Assembly (NCBI GenBank): GCA_001695595.3
Contig: MBPM02000045.1
Coordinates: forward strand, 372,001 to 436,000
Direction of reading: 5' to 3'
DNA: 64,000 nt
DNA from: Plasmopara viticola
Lineage: Eukaryota; Oomycota; Peronosporomycetes; Peronosporales; Peronosporaceae
Both the position numbers and the translations under genes were made by a program. Positions 1 through 10,540 of this stretch are shown here, in pieces. Below the pieces are notes generated by a model that was not told where the DNA came from, searched no databases, and saw nothing but the letters and a program-made list of their open reading frames with translations. How positions within the stretch are numbered: position 1 is the stretch's first letter; each line of letters starts with the position of its first letter.

Positions 1-124
1 GCAAATACCTGCAAGGCGTCCGTGCGAGTGCCTTGCAGGCATCATCAAATTATACGGACTTAAACATACCAAAGCAGTGCCAATGTATAATGCATCTGTA
101 ATTTACTATTCATCATCAATGCAC

Positions 125-1157
125 AGGAGTGTACTGATTGTAACATGTGTATTCCACACGTTCCTTTCCAACTTGATTTTCGCACCAAGGAAGAAGCAGA
201 GAAAAAGAAGGCGACGACTGAGGTGAAGCATATGATTTCGGTGCCGGCGAATGGCGAATGGCGAGAAACAACTATCTAATCCTGCTTGACCTCGACTACA
301 TGTAGATGCGTCAAGAATTCGATGAGAACGAAGCAATAGGCACCTGCGCGAGTTAAAGAAACAGCGCATCGGACCCGCACTTTTTTCTTGTAAATGCCGC
401 GAAGCTAACGCAGTCGTTGATCGGATTGAGTGACAAGCAGCGCCAAGTTCTTGAGGGAGAACTTATTCGAACTGACGAAGATCCCTTTTAGGTCCACCGC
501 TCTAATCCGAATTGGCAAGGTCAAGTTGCCGTCGGTACAGTTTGTGACGCGATAGCAACATTTGGAATGAAGGGTGGCGCACGTCGAGACAGCAGTGAAG
601 GTTGCCACAGATGGATCTTTCACTTCGACCATTATCAAGACATTCGACAATGCAAAACTGCAACCAAATTAGTATACCGTGAAGTGTTTGCATCCACTCC
701 AGATGCGGTCGCTGACGCTATGGCCGCCGGTGTGGCCGCCGGCGCGGCAGCCACCGGTGTCAGAGCAAATCTTCGTGCAGACCCGCTGTCGTCATCAATA
801 AGATCGCTATTCGTCAAGATGATGCAGAAATTCTCGAGCTTTTTTACCTGTAGCTCTCAATATCAAGTAACGTATTCTAATTGCGAGCGGCAGCGGTGGC
901 AAACTTTTGTCTTAAGGCATCAACAATAAATTCATGAGATGCCACCATGAGATCCTTGGACTAATGATCCGATTGGACAAAAAATAATCATATATTCATG
1001 AGATGCTGCACCGAAATCTAATGCGTCACCTCAGTCGTCGCCTTCTTCTTCTCTGCTTCTTCCTTGGAGCCATTGCGGTGAATGACCAAGCAAATGGAAG
1101 AGAGTAATAAGTTGGAAAGGAACGTGTTGAATTCATATGTTTAAATCAGTACCTCCT
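125..1157. repeat. Inverted-repeat insertion private to unit A
   Basis: Two arms face each other. The left arm is about 125-244 and the right arm about 1006-1157. The reverse complement of the right arm reproduces the left, including the shared core ccaaggaagaagcagaga and the shared segment acacgttcctttccaact, with a 30-40 bp interruption in the right arm near 1069-1108. The other units have nothing here: the same site is continuous at about 15820-15870 in B. The 760-bp interior holds an alanine-rich stretch (about 680-780) and a minus-strand frame (405-650) whose TDGNLTLPIRI resembles, only weakly, the start of a Copia-type protease segment. It could be a foldback element or an inverted duplication of a foreign fragment. 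No transposase is visible. Confidence 0.6.
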
Positions 1158-2219
1158 CGTCCGCTCAACCCGTGCAAAAAATAGTATCCTGATTGCCCTA
1201 GACACCCTTAGAGACAGCGATTATGTGCTGTATAGTACATCATCGTTCTGTATAGTACTAAACAGTACATCATCTATATAGCACCTGTACGAAAGAGCTG
1301 TAAAGTCGTTAGTCTTTTTTTTGCTGCTGACAAACCATAAAATTACATATCTCAAAGTCAGATAGCTTATTGATAGAGGATCCACATATTGAGAGATACA
1401 TTCAGAAATAACAGTCGCTGCAAACTAAAGTCGCCTTGGCAATTTCGAGAGCAAACTATGTGGCGAACTCTTCGGCGTGCTGAGCATTGTGCGTTTAGTA
1501 CCAATATATACATTTTGTGAACGAAGCGAACAGTGATGATGCCGACACGGCACTACTACTGATCAATCATTTTAAAGCTGAGATGCAGTACACCGTGCGG
1601 TGTATTTACTAGCACGGCTAGCTCAATACATAATTTAGATGATACGACTTTGATGACAGTCTTAAAAGCGCCCACATCGTTACACGTTCTAATAGATACA
1701 TGTCCACTTCAAAACCTCCTCGCGTCGCGGCTTTTACTTTACATATTTTCGCACGGCAATAGCAACACGTAATTTAAATAAGTCACGAACTGATCACATT
1801 GGTCAATTATAATAATACAAGCACTAATGCTCTGTCGCGAATGATTGCAGCACGTGATTTTTTAAAAGTTGTTTCGCTGCTTCGCGACAACACGCCGAGT
1901 GGCCTCCTTGATGCGGCTGCTACCTTAATCGTACGGCATTCTCGATTAAGGACAGAGAGCATGCTTCAGCACGGGACAGAAATATCTTGTAAAAACTTAG
2001 TTTTGTGAGATATGGCTAAACAGCTCGACACGCAACTTGTCGTCATTTGTCCGGATTAGCATTCTATAGGTCTAAGATATTATAAAAACGATAAAGTTTC
2101 TCCATAATTTGCCGAAGTTAATCTAGTCGCTTATAAAGAAATACAATCAGGACCACAAAGAAAGATTATTATTAAATATACCAATTTCAAACCAAAGCGT
2201 ATTGCACAATTTCGACCAA
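1158..2219. other. Unassigned leader of unit A, upstream of gag I
   Basis: No supportable gene. From about 1320 the sequence aligns with the leader of units B-E. The stretch around 1790-2010 (cgaatgattgcagcacg, then gatgcggctgctacc) recurs at about 4060-4280, at the front of gag-protease copy II. It therefore belongs to the duplicated retroelement segment, perhaps its 5' untranslated region or gag N-terminus. No long terminal repeat could be recognised. Confidence 0.4.
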
Positions 2220-3780
2220 GGCTAGTGAGCAGTTGTTTAACAAACATATTTCTGCACGTCTCATCTAAGCAAGATGTTGTACGACCCCGTCACACCTGGT
2301 TGCACTTCATAATATATCGTACGACTACGCGAATGGATCTATTACCTTTGCAATAGATCCGGGGTCAATCAAACACCTACCAACAATCGTCGGATGCGTA
2401 GTTCGCGCTGCTCGGAAGACCTGCTAGTATCTATGGGCCTTTAGAGACGAATAAATTTGCAGTCATCGTTGCCGCCAAGCAGCTGGGACGCGTCACAGTC
2501 TTCGATCTTACAATCATAATTTATGTTCTGGCAGCAGTAGCTACGGCGTTAGCCTACTGTGAAGTCTAAAGGAAGCCTCGGTTCTTCCCCGCAATGGAAA
2601 GAGAGACCAGATTCTTTTTTTTCGTATACAGGGACAAGAAAGAGTCTGAAGGTAGCCTTTATCACTGATGGTTACGTGTGTGTGACGCTCGCACTCTTTC
2701 ACACGATAGGCCTGTAAGAAATCGAGGCACTTCTTCGTACAACACTTAATCTGGTTGAGACCCGGGAGCTTCAAAAGGACCAGAAAAACTATTATTTAAA
2801 TAGCTTAAACATCTTTCAGATTTCCCGCTACGTATTTGCAAGCAAAGTAGGTGTGAGCTTCATTAATATATATTCGTGAGTCAAAAGAGTTGACGGCCTT
2901 CGAGCGCCACTACCTGAATAAAATTAAGGTTGGTGTATCAATGGACGGCTACAAGCCAAATCAACCTCACACTCAGCTCTTTGGAGTGCAGACAGCAACA
3001 ACAAACGGACGTTTTTAAGAAAGAGGAAGCCACAAATATGCTTGCTCCTTCGAATACCGTAGAAGGCAGCCTTTCGTCGTAAAACACCCAGTGTAGTGAT
3101 TGGTTTTGTGTCAAAAGACTAAAGCGGTTCCGAGTAAAGCAGAGCCGCCACTTTGGCTACGATGAGCAAGGGTCTAGAAATCGTTTGCTATGAAGGTTCG
3201 CTGTCAAGAGCTGCGCCTTCAGAACTAGTAAATTGCTGGTCATTATTAGGGGTAAGGGCCTACTCGGGAAGGATTAAATTCTCACGATGTGGGAAAGGTT
3301 GATACACATGATGGAAAGTCAGTCTATAAGCGTTGGACAGATCCTATAAAGTTTTTTTGCAATATAAAACAGCTGATTGCATGCGCACGTGTGCGAGATA
3401 TTAAAAGTCCATTCTACGTCTTGGTAGATTTCTGCAAACTTTTGCGTACCAACAAAGGATTGCTGTCAGCTAGAACACGCTAACTGATCGTCGTAGAGGG
3501 AGTCAGTTGCGGTTCGTCTGGATAATGGGACGCTTTAAATAGTTTTAACTTTCAAAAGGATCCGAATTTTAGATCCGAGGACTTCTATGTACGAAGGATT
3601 TGTTGACAGGGACAAGTACGACTCGGTCCTGTGCATGTCAAGTAGAAAAGCACGAGCGTAAGATCGATTTGTGGGGCAAGGCTATGGCTATTAGCTGCCT
3701 AATTCCACGCGACAGGGCTTTGTGTTTCGTCTCTGCCACTGTTGAAGTATGATTTGTCTGAAAATAGAGCTAGGCAGTTA
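2220..3780 (+). mobile_element. Decayed Ty3/Gypsy gag-protease, copy I, unit A
   Basis: A retroelement capsid and aspartic protease remnant. The capsid C-terminal part is recognisable around 2880-3000, where LTAFERHYLNKIK is followed by a VSMDG-like turn; oomycete Gypsy Gag proteins have a helix reading roughly F-x-DGL-x-x-GPARTQLF here. The protease follows at 3289-3770. An open stretch reads SPFYVLVDFCKLLRTNKG, where the family has LVDSGA-x-x-NF-x-R, so the catalytic DSG/DTG is now DFC. Further on, DRDKYDSVLCM and a degraded IDW-like stretch near 3620-3700 match the protease end (DKYDLVLGMPWL...IDW). Stops and frameshifts throughout make it non-functional. The same gag-protease segment is repeated immediately downstream. 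Confidence 0.7.
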
Positions 3781-4489
3781 CACGCCCAACGTCAATATGG
3801 GGGGTATTAAAAGTGCTGGGTTTTTGTAGGGTAGACGTGACGACGACTTAAAAAATTTCCTTAGCGAATAATAAGTTCCGCATGTTGCACTGGGTACCGA
3901 AGACGCTTCCAATATAGCTCTCAATACAGAAAGCATAGCTTCATAACATAGCACCACCACCAGTGGGAAACATATCCATTCAAGCCGAGAGCATAGGTTT
4001 ACGTAACTAATTTCCTTGCATGAAGCATACTTAGCCACTGTTGTGGCAATAAAGGATCCCATTGGTCGCGCAGGTCAAATACAATACATGCGCCGAATGT
4101 ATTGACACAATTTATCTGGCCGCTGTCAATATTCTGTCGCAAATGGTTGTAGCACGTAGTTGGGCTTTAGTAGAGTTTTTCTCTGCTTCGCGGCACCACT
4201 CCGCGTGATCGCCTTAATGCGGCTGCTACCGATAGATACGGACTTTTGTTTTAAAACCGCCAGTATGGGACAAAACGAAAACGTTATTGTGATAACAAAG
4301 CCGAGTTCAAAAGCTCGACACGCAATCAATCGGTGCTTCTACCGATTTACATACCAACGTGCTTGAAAAAAATGTAATTGGGATAAAGCCTCGACATAAA
4401 GTGCGGTAGCAAATTTTGTCGTCTATCGAGAAGTATATTCAGGACCACAACCAAAAATTCATACAATAAACCAACTTTGCACCAAAGCG

Positions 4490-6060
4490 TATTGCACAAT
4501 GTTGAATTTAATGACCAAGGGTACTGAACACTTGAAAACCAAACATTTTTCTGCGCGTCTCGTGTGTGCAAGGTGTTGTATGACTTCGTCACACCTGATC
4601 GTACTTTGTAAATCAACCCACGCCTTCGCGGGTACATTCGTTACCTGAACCCTTGCAATGGATCCGAGATAAATCAAACATCTACCAACAATTGTCGGCA
4701 TAATGCGCGCTGCTCGAAAGATCTCTACTTTCTTTAGGCTTAAGAAGGCAGGCGGATTTGCAGTCATTCCTACCGCCAAGTAGTCGGTACGTGTGACGGT
4801 TGTCAAATCTATCAGCTAAATAGTGTTATGCAATAGTAGCTACGGCATTTCGTATATAAGGGCAAGAAATGGTCCTAAGGCAGCTTTAATCACAGATGAT
4901 CACGTGTGCGTGACGTTCGCACTCTCTCACCTAAGAGGCTAGTCCAAAATCGAGGCACTTACCCATACAAACACTTTACCAGAGGGCTTAGTGTCTTGGA
5001 AGCTTACAAAGGAGCAGAAAAAAAGAAACGTCCCATCTGGATAGCTTGGACTTTTGATAGCATTCCCGATACCATATCTGCAAGCAAAGTAGGCGCAAGC
5101 TTCATATATATATACATCTATTCATGAGCCAAAAGAGATGACAGCCTTTGAGCGCCACTTCCTGGACAAAATTAAAGCTGGTGTGCTCGTGGACGGCTTA
5201 TAGGTAGACCAGTCTCGCACGCATCTTTTTGGAGTGCAAAAAGCAACATTGAGAAATTTTTTATTTAAAAAAGGACGCCACAAACAATTTTGCTCAGTTA
5301 GATACCGTGGAGCGATAGCCCCTCTTCCAACGAAGCCCAATGTAGTGATCGGTCCTGTACAAATAGATTTAAGCCGTTCCGAGAAAAACAGCAGCCGCTT
5401 CTTTGGCTGCGATAATTAAGAATAAAGAAGAGGTCTGGCTCATTCAAGGGCTATGAAAGGTCAGTGTCAGAAGCTGCGCCCGAATCCAGTAAACTTCTGT
5501 TCATCAGAAGGAGAAGGTTGCCCACGAGAGAAGGATCAAAATTTCATAATGTGCGTATGTATGGGACACACCATAATAATTTAGCCTTTAATCGTTGGAC
5601 AGTTTTTGAAAAATTACAAGCAGCATAAAATAGCTGGTTGTGTACACACGTATGCGAGATTAGAGAACTTCATCTCAAGTCTTGACAGATTGCAAACTTT
5701 TGCTGCCAACAAATGATTGCGTTCAGCTAGCATACGTTGCCTGATTGACGGAAATGGATTCGCAGAAAGCAAAAAAGTCTCGGTTTGACTGAAAAATGAG
5801 ACGCCCTTTGAGATTTCTAGAGCTTATATAGTGCTGGCTATGAGATTTAAGAATTGAATAGTAGAATGTCTACAAGTACGAGTTGATCTTGTGCATGCCA
5901 TAGACGAGCCTAAATTCATTTGTGGAAAAAACGTTACGGGTGCCAGCTGCCCAATTCCACGCGACAGGGCTGTTCCCGCCACTATTGTAGTTCAATTTGT
6001 TCAACAAAAAACTTAAGCAGTTACACGCTCCAAGTCAACATAGGAGGAGCTGACATTTTT
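4490..6060 (+). mobile_element. Decayed Ty3/Gypsy gag-protease, copy II, unit A
   Basis: Second copy of the gag-protease segment, continuous with the polymerase remnants that follow. The capsid end reads MTAFERHFLDKIKAGVLMDGL at about 5140-5200, then a THLFGVQKATL stretch. An open frame at 5234-5419 ends in GPVQIDLS and RFFGCDN, the expected approach to the CCHC zinc knuckle, whose remaining Cys/His residues are lost. The protease is recognisable at about 5690-6000 from a tacaagtacgagttgatcttgtgcatgcc (DKYDLVLCMP-like) region and a cccaattccacgcgaca tail shared with copy I. It is full of stops. One copy of the 20-bp minisatellite unit lies at 5061-5080. Confidence 0.7.
5061..5080 (+). repeat. 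20-bp minisatellite unit, one copy (unit A)
   Basis: CATTCCCGATACCATATCTG occurs once here, followed by caagcaaagtag. At the homologous site it is present twice in B, three times in C and twice in D. Confidence 0.9.
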
Positions 6061-7000
6061 AGAGGGTAGACGTGACGACGTCTCAAAAGTTTTCTTTAGC
6101 GAATGATTAGTACCACTTGTAGCACTGGCTACCAAAGACGCTTACGATATCGCTACAAATGCAGCTAGCATAGCTCCATTGGTGGCACCACCAACTGTGG
6201 GTCACAACATTGTTTAAGGTAAAAGCACAGGTCCGCAACACAGAGCAGCTCAGATCTCGAGGTCGGTGAGGAAGTATCCCGAAAACCGTGTAGATCCCCG
6301 AAAATCGTGTAGCTAAAACAATATGGAGATGCGATTCGATATCGATTTTTGGCTTCCGCCTACGACCTCGTATTTGACAAAGAGACGTTTACCACAGGGA
6401 TAAGCGGCAACTCACTTGGTATCCGTGTCGCTGCTGGTGTGACCCAATGTAAAGCACTGTCTGGGCTTCAAGTATACGAGCCACGAAGGACTCAAAGCCA
6501 ATGAGCTCTTGGCCGAATTGAAATTCGTAAGATACCTCATAGATAGTGTTTTTTTAAATGAAACCTCTCTTGATGATATAAATACATCCTTCAGTTTAGA
6601 CAAAGATGTGTTGCTTCAGCCTTGTTGGCAGCGTGCAGTGCGGCTTAAGTACATATCCTGGAAGGTCTCAAGGAATCTCTTTGACATTTTTCAAATGTGA
6701 GGTCCTGAGATCCAACAATAACCTCTCACCGAATAGAGGAGTGAGGAACAAGATTAACCTTAGGCAAAACATGAAGCACTGTGTGACCAGGCAGTAGCCA
6801 TTGCCATAAGAATATTGTGATATTACATTTTCGTTCACTGATTTTAGCCCGTGATAAGGCAAAAGTAAGTCGCTTAACAAATTATGTCGTACTTTTATCG
6901 ACATATACTTTACTTGATTTTCGAAAAGGCTCCGTCTTAACAACTCAGGTGCAGAAATTACCAGGTGCAGCAATTAATTGCTTAAAGGAACCGAAAAAAT
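6061..7000 (+). mobile_element. Gypsy PR-RT linker and RT N-terminus, unit A (decayed)
   Basis: The linker (about 6100-6300) corresponds to a frame that stays open in later units (ATNAGSIAPLVG...VGHNVLQAEG). Around 6500-6540 LLAELKFVRYLID-like sequence matches the conserved FLxELRxG segment upstream of oomycete Gypsy RT. At about 6735-6810 the frame reads NRGVRNKINL then KHCVTRQ-stop-PLP. This is the highly conserved RT entry (DRGVRHEIDLxPGxKYCVTRQWPLP) with the Trp codon now TAG. The polymerase catalytic box (Y/F-x-DD) was not found downstream. Confidence 0.65.
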
Positions 7001-8060
7001 AGTTGACTTTACCAAAATTGATAAAAGGGCCAAGAAAGGAATGAGTATGTGGACGAAAGATCACACACGGCACTAAAAGTACTTGTAATTGGATATTGTG
7101 GACGGCAATCCGGGCTCACACGCATATCACTATTATCGGTGAAGGATGACACGAAGTTGAAGAAAAACTTTGAGTGATACAAGTCCAAGAGATTACAAGT
7201 AAGTCTTGTCTCTATCTAATCAGCCAGGCAATCGCGGTAATGTATGCATTTTGTTTGATTTTTCTAGTCACCCCACATCACGTTAGAAGACGGCACTAGC
7301 AAATGTTTTGGGTTCAAAGCACAAGGTACAGTTAAAAATCGTCGCTTTCGAGCGTAAGCTTTTTATTCTTTTTAGCGCAGATCGGTCTCAAGATCGGTTG
7401 AATGTTTGCTGCATCAAGCGGCTCATCTACCATAGATATTGACGATCGCGAGACATACCTAGCGCGAGATGGAAGTGAAAATGTAGGCGAGAAAGAGGGC
7501 GACGGTAAAGTTATTTACTTAAGTACGTACACGACTAATACAGAAGAGTGCATATATATATTGTAGCTGGACAGAGGACGGCAATATGTTTATGAATAGC
7601 TGATCAGTGCTCCGGTACTTGGTGAATGTCTTATCCAAAGAAGGACGCGTTTCCTGATAGCAAGTTTAGAAGCACATTGTATTTGCTACTACCAAATCCG
7701 AATGAACTCACGGCGGCGAGTGCGCCTAGTGGCATAATTGAATGTTAATTAGCGCCCCGACAACACTTATTTTTTCTGGGACACAAAAGCATTCCATCCT
7801 TTCGCTCGAGGGCGAAATATCCGTCCATATTTATTTAAAGGAATCCATCAAGCCGATCGAAGCAAGTCAAGTCAAGTTTTGAGGTAATAAACTCCAAACT
7901 AATACCGACAACTCGTTCATATTGCAGTAGAGATAAAAGTCATCGACTGCTACGTAACCAGCCATGGAGCTCAGACAGTAGTGACAAGGCCTTACCTAAC
8001 TTTTGCTCAAGCACACTATTGAGTATGCGGGTATCAAATATTCTTCTTTGGATCAATTAT
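7001..8060. other. Block between RT N-terminus and RNase H, unit A
   Basis: In an intact Gypsy element this interval would hold the RT palm and thumb. I cannot recognise them on either strand. An intron-like segment runs 7199-7267: GTAAGT, an internal CTAAT, a pyrimidine-rich end and TAG, 69 nt in all. In units B-D the part around 7330-7580 keeps an open frame (DIDDRETYLAQDGGANVGEKEG), which resembles nothing I know. It is either strongly decayed RT or unrelated captured DNA. Confidence 0.35.
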
Positions 8061-8066
8061 AAAAGA

Positions 8067-8600
8067 TTATTGAGTGGTGTTGGTAGCAAAGCAAGGACCA
8101 ATTCTGGATTTGCCATACTTTACGAATCCGTTAACCTTATGGTGCCAAGTTTCTGACAATGCCATTGGTGGCAGGTCACTGCAGGGTAATAAGGAAGGCC
8201 GTGAGCGAGCTAATATGATTAAATTTAGGCGGCTTGGGCTACCGAGTAGAGCTAACTCGTTCATGACAAAGGGTTAGTTTTCATGATGTATACTCGGGCA
8301 AGATTTCGAGTGCATCTTCTAGGCTTTACGTCTTTTACAGTTTATTTGGGCCGCACTTTCCTGTGTACAGCGGTGAAATACGGTCATTTTGCTTCAAATC
8401 TTGACGAGAAAGGTTTTATTCGTTGTAAAGTAATACTTCCGAATGAATGCATATCTGAAAAATGCAGTGTGTTTGCCGACACGCTATCGCGTAGGCCGGA
8501 CTATGAGGTGGTTCACATCGGCAGGATTATAAAGGTCAAAGGAATAGCAAAGTCGCTAGGTATTTCGAGCGGATGCCAGTTTTAAGGCTTTTTTGTGATA
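8067..8600 (+). mobile_element. Gypsy RNase H remnant, unit A
   Basis: Two adjoining open stretches (8074-8277 and 8283-8585) align well with the RNase H of oomycete Ty3/Gypsy elements. ILDLPYFTNPL stands for VLALPDFxxPF, CQVSDNAIGG for CDASDFAIGC, NKEGRERANMIKF for DxxGRERVIxF, HLLGFTSFTVYLGRTFLCTAVK for HLLGxxPFVVYTDHASLRTAxK, and FADTLSRRPDYEVVH for LADALSRRPDYE. Two catalytic aspartates are gone (CDAS to CQVS, and YTDH to YLGR). It is the best-preserved domain of the element in this unit, and still inactive. Confidence 0.85.
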
Positions 8601-8689
8601 ATTTATCGTGAGCGGAAGGTGCTAAAGTCGATTTATTAATACCTCGACAGCGAAAATAAGTGCATTGCTACCAGAAAGTAGATGTCCAT

Positions 8690-9700
8690 GCATTAAGCCA
8701 CATCAACAGATTTTCTCGCGTCGTTGTTTCAAATTCTTAAGGCCAAAAGTGAGATATACATTCGGACACATGTGTTGCCTTTTCTTACTAAATTGATCGA
8801 AAAAGGCATTCCTCTTGGTCCTAACACCTTGTCGGTGGTGTTACATGTATACGTGGATAAATGAGTATGTATGGGTCTATTAACCTGCCGGGAGATCGAT
8901 TCTGAGCTTTACGCACTAACTTCATTACAGAGCCTGCTAAAATTGGCGGACTACTGGAAGTCCATAAGTGTCGTTTTTATTTTTGTCTCAGTTAAATCCA
9001 TGGCAACATTGGCATGCCACAGCGGGATAGTGACCATGGCCTTCCAGTCAGATAAGGGCTATCGTTTTACCGACACAATTATGCATTTGCTGCTGCACTC
9101 TCTCAACATCTGGCAACCCACAGACAGGTAGTCAGATGGAAATCGTCAACCGTGTCCTCAAAGACTTATTGTTTTGAATGTGCGCTAAAATTTCGCATTT
9201 GTGGGCATATAAGCTATCTATGGTTGGGCTTGCATGGCTCACGAATATATGGGCTTAACCTCCTTTATATAAACACTCTACAGATTTGCCAGTTCTTAAG
9301 GCACGAACTTTTGAAGAAAAAAAATCTTCCAAGACTACTAGCTTCCTTACGAAAGCGATCATGTGACTCTACCAATTGTCGGCTGAGCATATTTAGTGGA
9401 GTAAAGTATACAACTTCGTCCGATCAAGATAAACGTATAGAACTCATCCTAGAGGTAGTCAAAGCTCTTCGTTCTGAAGGATCGTATTTATTGGTACTAA
9501 ACGGACCAGTTGAAAGGGTGAGATCGCCATTGAAGAACAAGATGAAACATTGTTTCACCGAGCCATTAACAATTTTGAAAAGCATGAGCCGTTCTTTATC
9601 GTCTACATTTACAAAAATGCTGTTGACGCACCTAGCTTCCAATGCGAGGCGTCTAGTGGAGAAATATGATTACCAAGACTCCTAGCCTCATGTGAGCCCT
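8690..9700 (+). mobile_element. Gypsy integrase remnant, unit A
   Basis: Integrase pieces lie in several frames. The core begins in 8871-9131, with SLLKLADYWKSISVVFIFVS where the family has LPVPxxxWxSISMDFVFG. The first catalytic Asp is therefore replaced (MDF to VVF). FQSDKGYRFTDTIM stands for VSDRDPRFTxxFW and keeps the second Asp. The third catalytic segment and the ALNN-like end are split between frames at 9120-9300. The C-terminal GPY/F-like module is at about 9535-9690 (EPLTIL...THLASNARRLV, for GPFxVL...THPxFYVGRL). It cannot encode an active integrase. Confidence 0.75.
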
Positions 9701-10299
9701 GATGCTATTAATGCGCTTGATCATGATAGAGATGTGAGTTCGGGCGAACATACGGCGGTCGATAGCTCTACTATATTGGCCATAAGGATGTGGAGTTGAG
9801 TAATCGTAAAGCTTCCACTTTAAGCGTACGGTTGTGCCTGAATCTCACTATGCAAGGAAGCGATACCTCTTCACAAAACTCATGAGAGTCAATGAATTAG
9901 CATTAAATTAATTTCTCAAATGCCACTGCACTCACTGCGAATATCAGGCACTACATGGCTTTTCTCCGATTGATTGCTTGTGTCGAGTGAGCCAAAATTC
10001 ATCGCAATCAATATTCTTGATTATTCACGAACACGAGAAGCAGTACACCGGAATCATTATTTCTATACATCTTCGGACAAATTATAAGTTCGTGGCCAAT
10101 GCAAAAACTTCGATCGCTTGAAAAGCTATGATGAGTATCATGCATGCTTGTAGCATTGGGGATGCGGCCTTGACTAACGCTCAGCATGAGGTACACGCAA
10201 CACAAAAGTCAAGCTTGATAGCTCCGCCGAATCAGCGATTCGAGAGAGCGAAGGCCCGTTTCACGCTTACCCGTTATATCTGCGCCTTCTGCAATTATG
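9701..10299. other. Post-integrase region of unit A
   Basis: No gene. It aligns with the 3' part of the retroelement in other units, but about 310 bp are missing near 9863, including the chromodomain-like stretch seen in B-D. From about 9870 (tcttcacaaaactcatg) it matches B-D again. Confidence 0.5.
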
Positions 10300-10339
10300 T
10301 CGAATATGTAGTGCAGTGGTGTGCTATCTTAGGTGTGCT

Positions 10340-10412
10340 TTTCCTATAGCTCAGTTGGCAGAGCGTGCGGCTGTTAACCTCAAGGTCGCTGTTTCAAACC
10401 CAGCTGGGAGAG
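10340..10412 (+). tRNA. tRNA-Asn(GUU)-like sequence, probably pseudogene or SINE head
   Basis: The cloverleaf can be folded. The acceptor is TTTCCTA with TGGGAGA, including two G-U pairs. The D stem is GCTC/GAGC, and the anticodon loop CTGTTAA carries GTT (Asn) on a stem with one C-T mismatch. The T loop is TTTCAAA on a stem whose closing pair is T-C instead of G-C. The discriminator is G. Internal boxes A (TAGCTCAGTTGG) and B (close to GTTTCAAACC) are near consensus. The nearest T run is about 55 nt downstream. The whole insert (about 10300-10540) is absent from units B-D, so it is an insertion into unit A and may be a tRNA-derived retroposon. Confidence 0.6.
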
Positions 10413-10540
10413 CACGCTATGCACCAACTATTGAAATATAAATAGTCGGTATCATGTTGTCTATCTTTTGCGTCTAGTGTCTGTTAAGTGTGAACCACCG
10501 CTCACTTGAAAGTTGTCATGTAATAAATCTTGAAATAACA

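Noticed and set aside
405..929. Copia-type protease or an alanine-rich gene inside the unit A inverted-repeat insertion
   Set aside because: Similarity is limited to a short stretch and no catalytic motif is present; kept only as a hint.
6380..6410. Ribosomal RNA-like string (accacagggata)
   Set aside because: Only about a dozen bases resemble large-subunit rRNA; the context is retroelement sequence repeated in every unit.
1..10300. Intact LTR retrotransposon with paired LTRs
   Set aside because: No matching terminal repeats with TG...CA ends could be found by eye around gag and integrase; only internal remnants are supportable.
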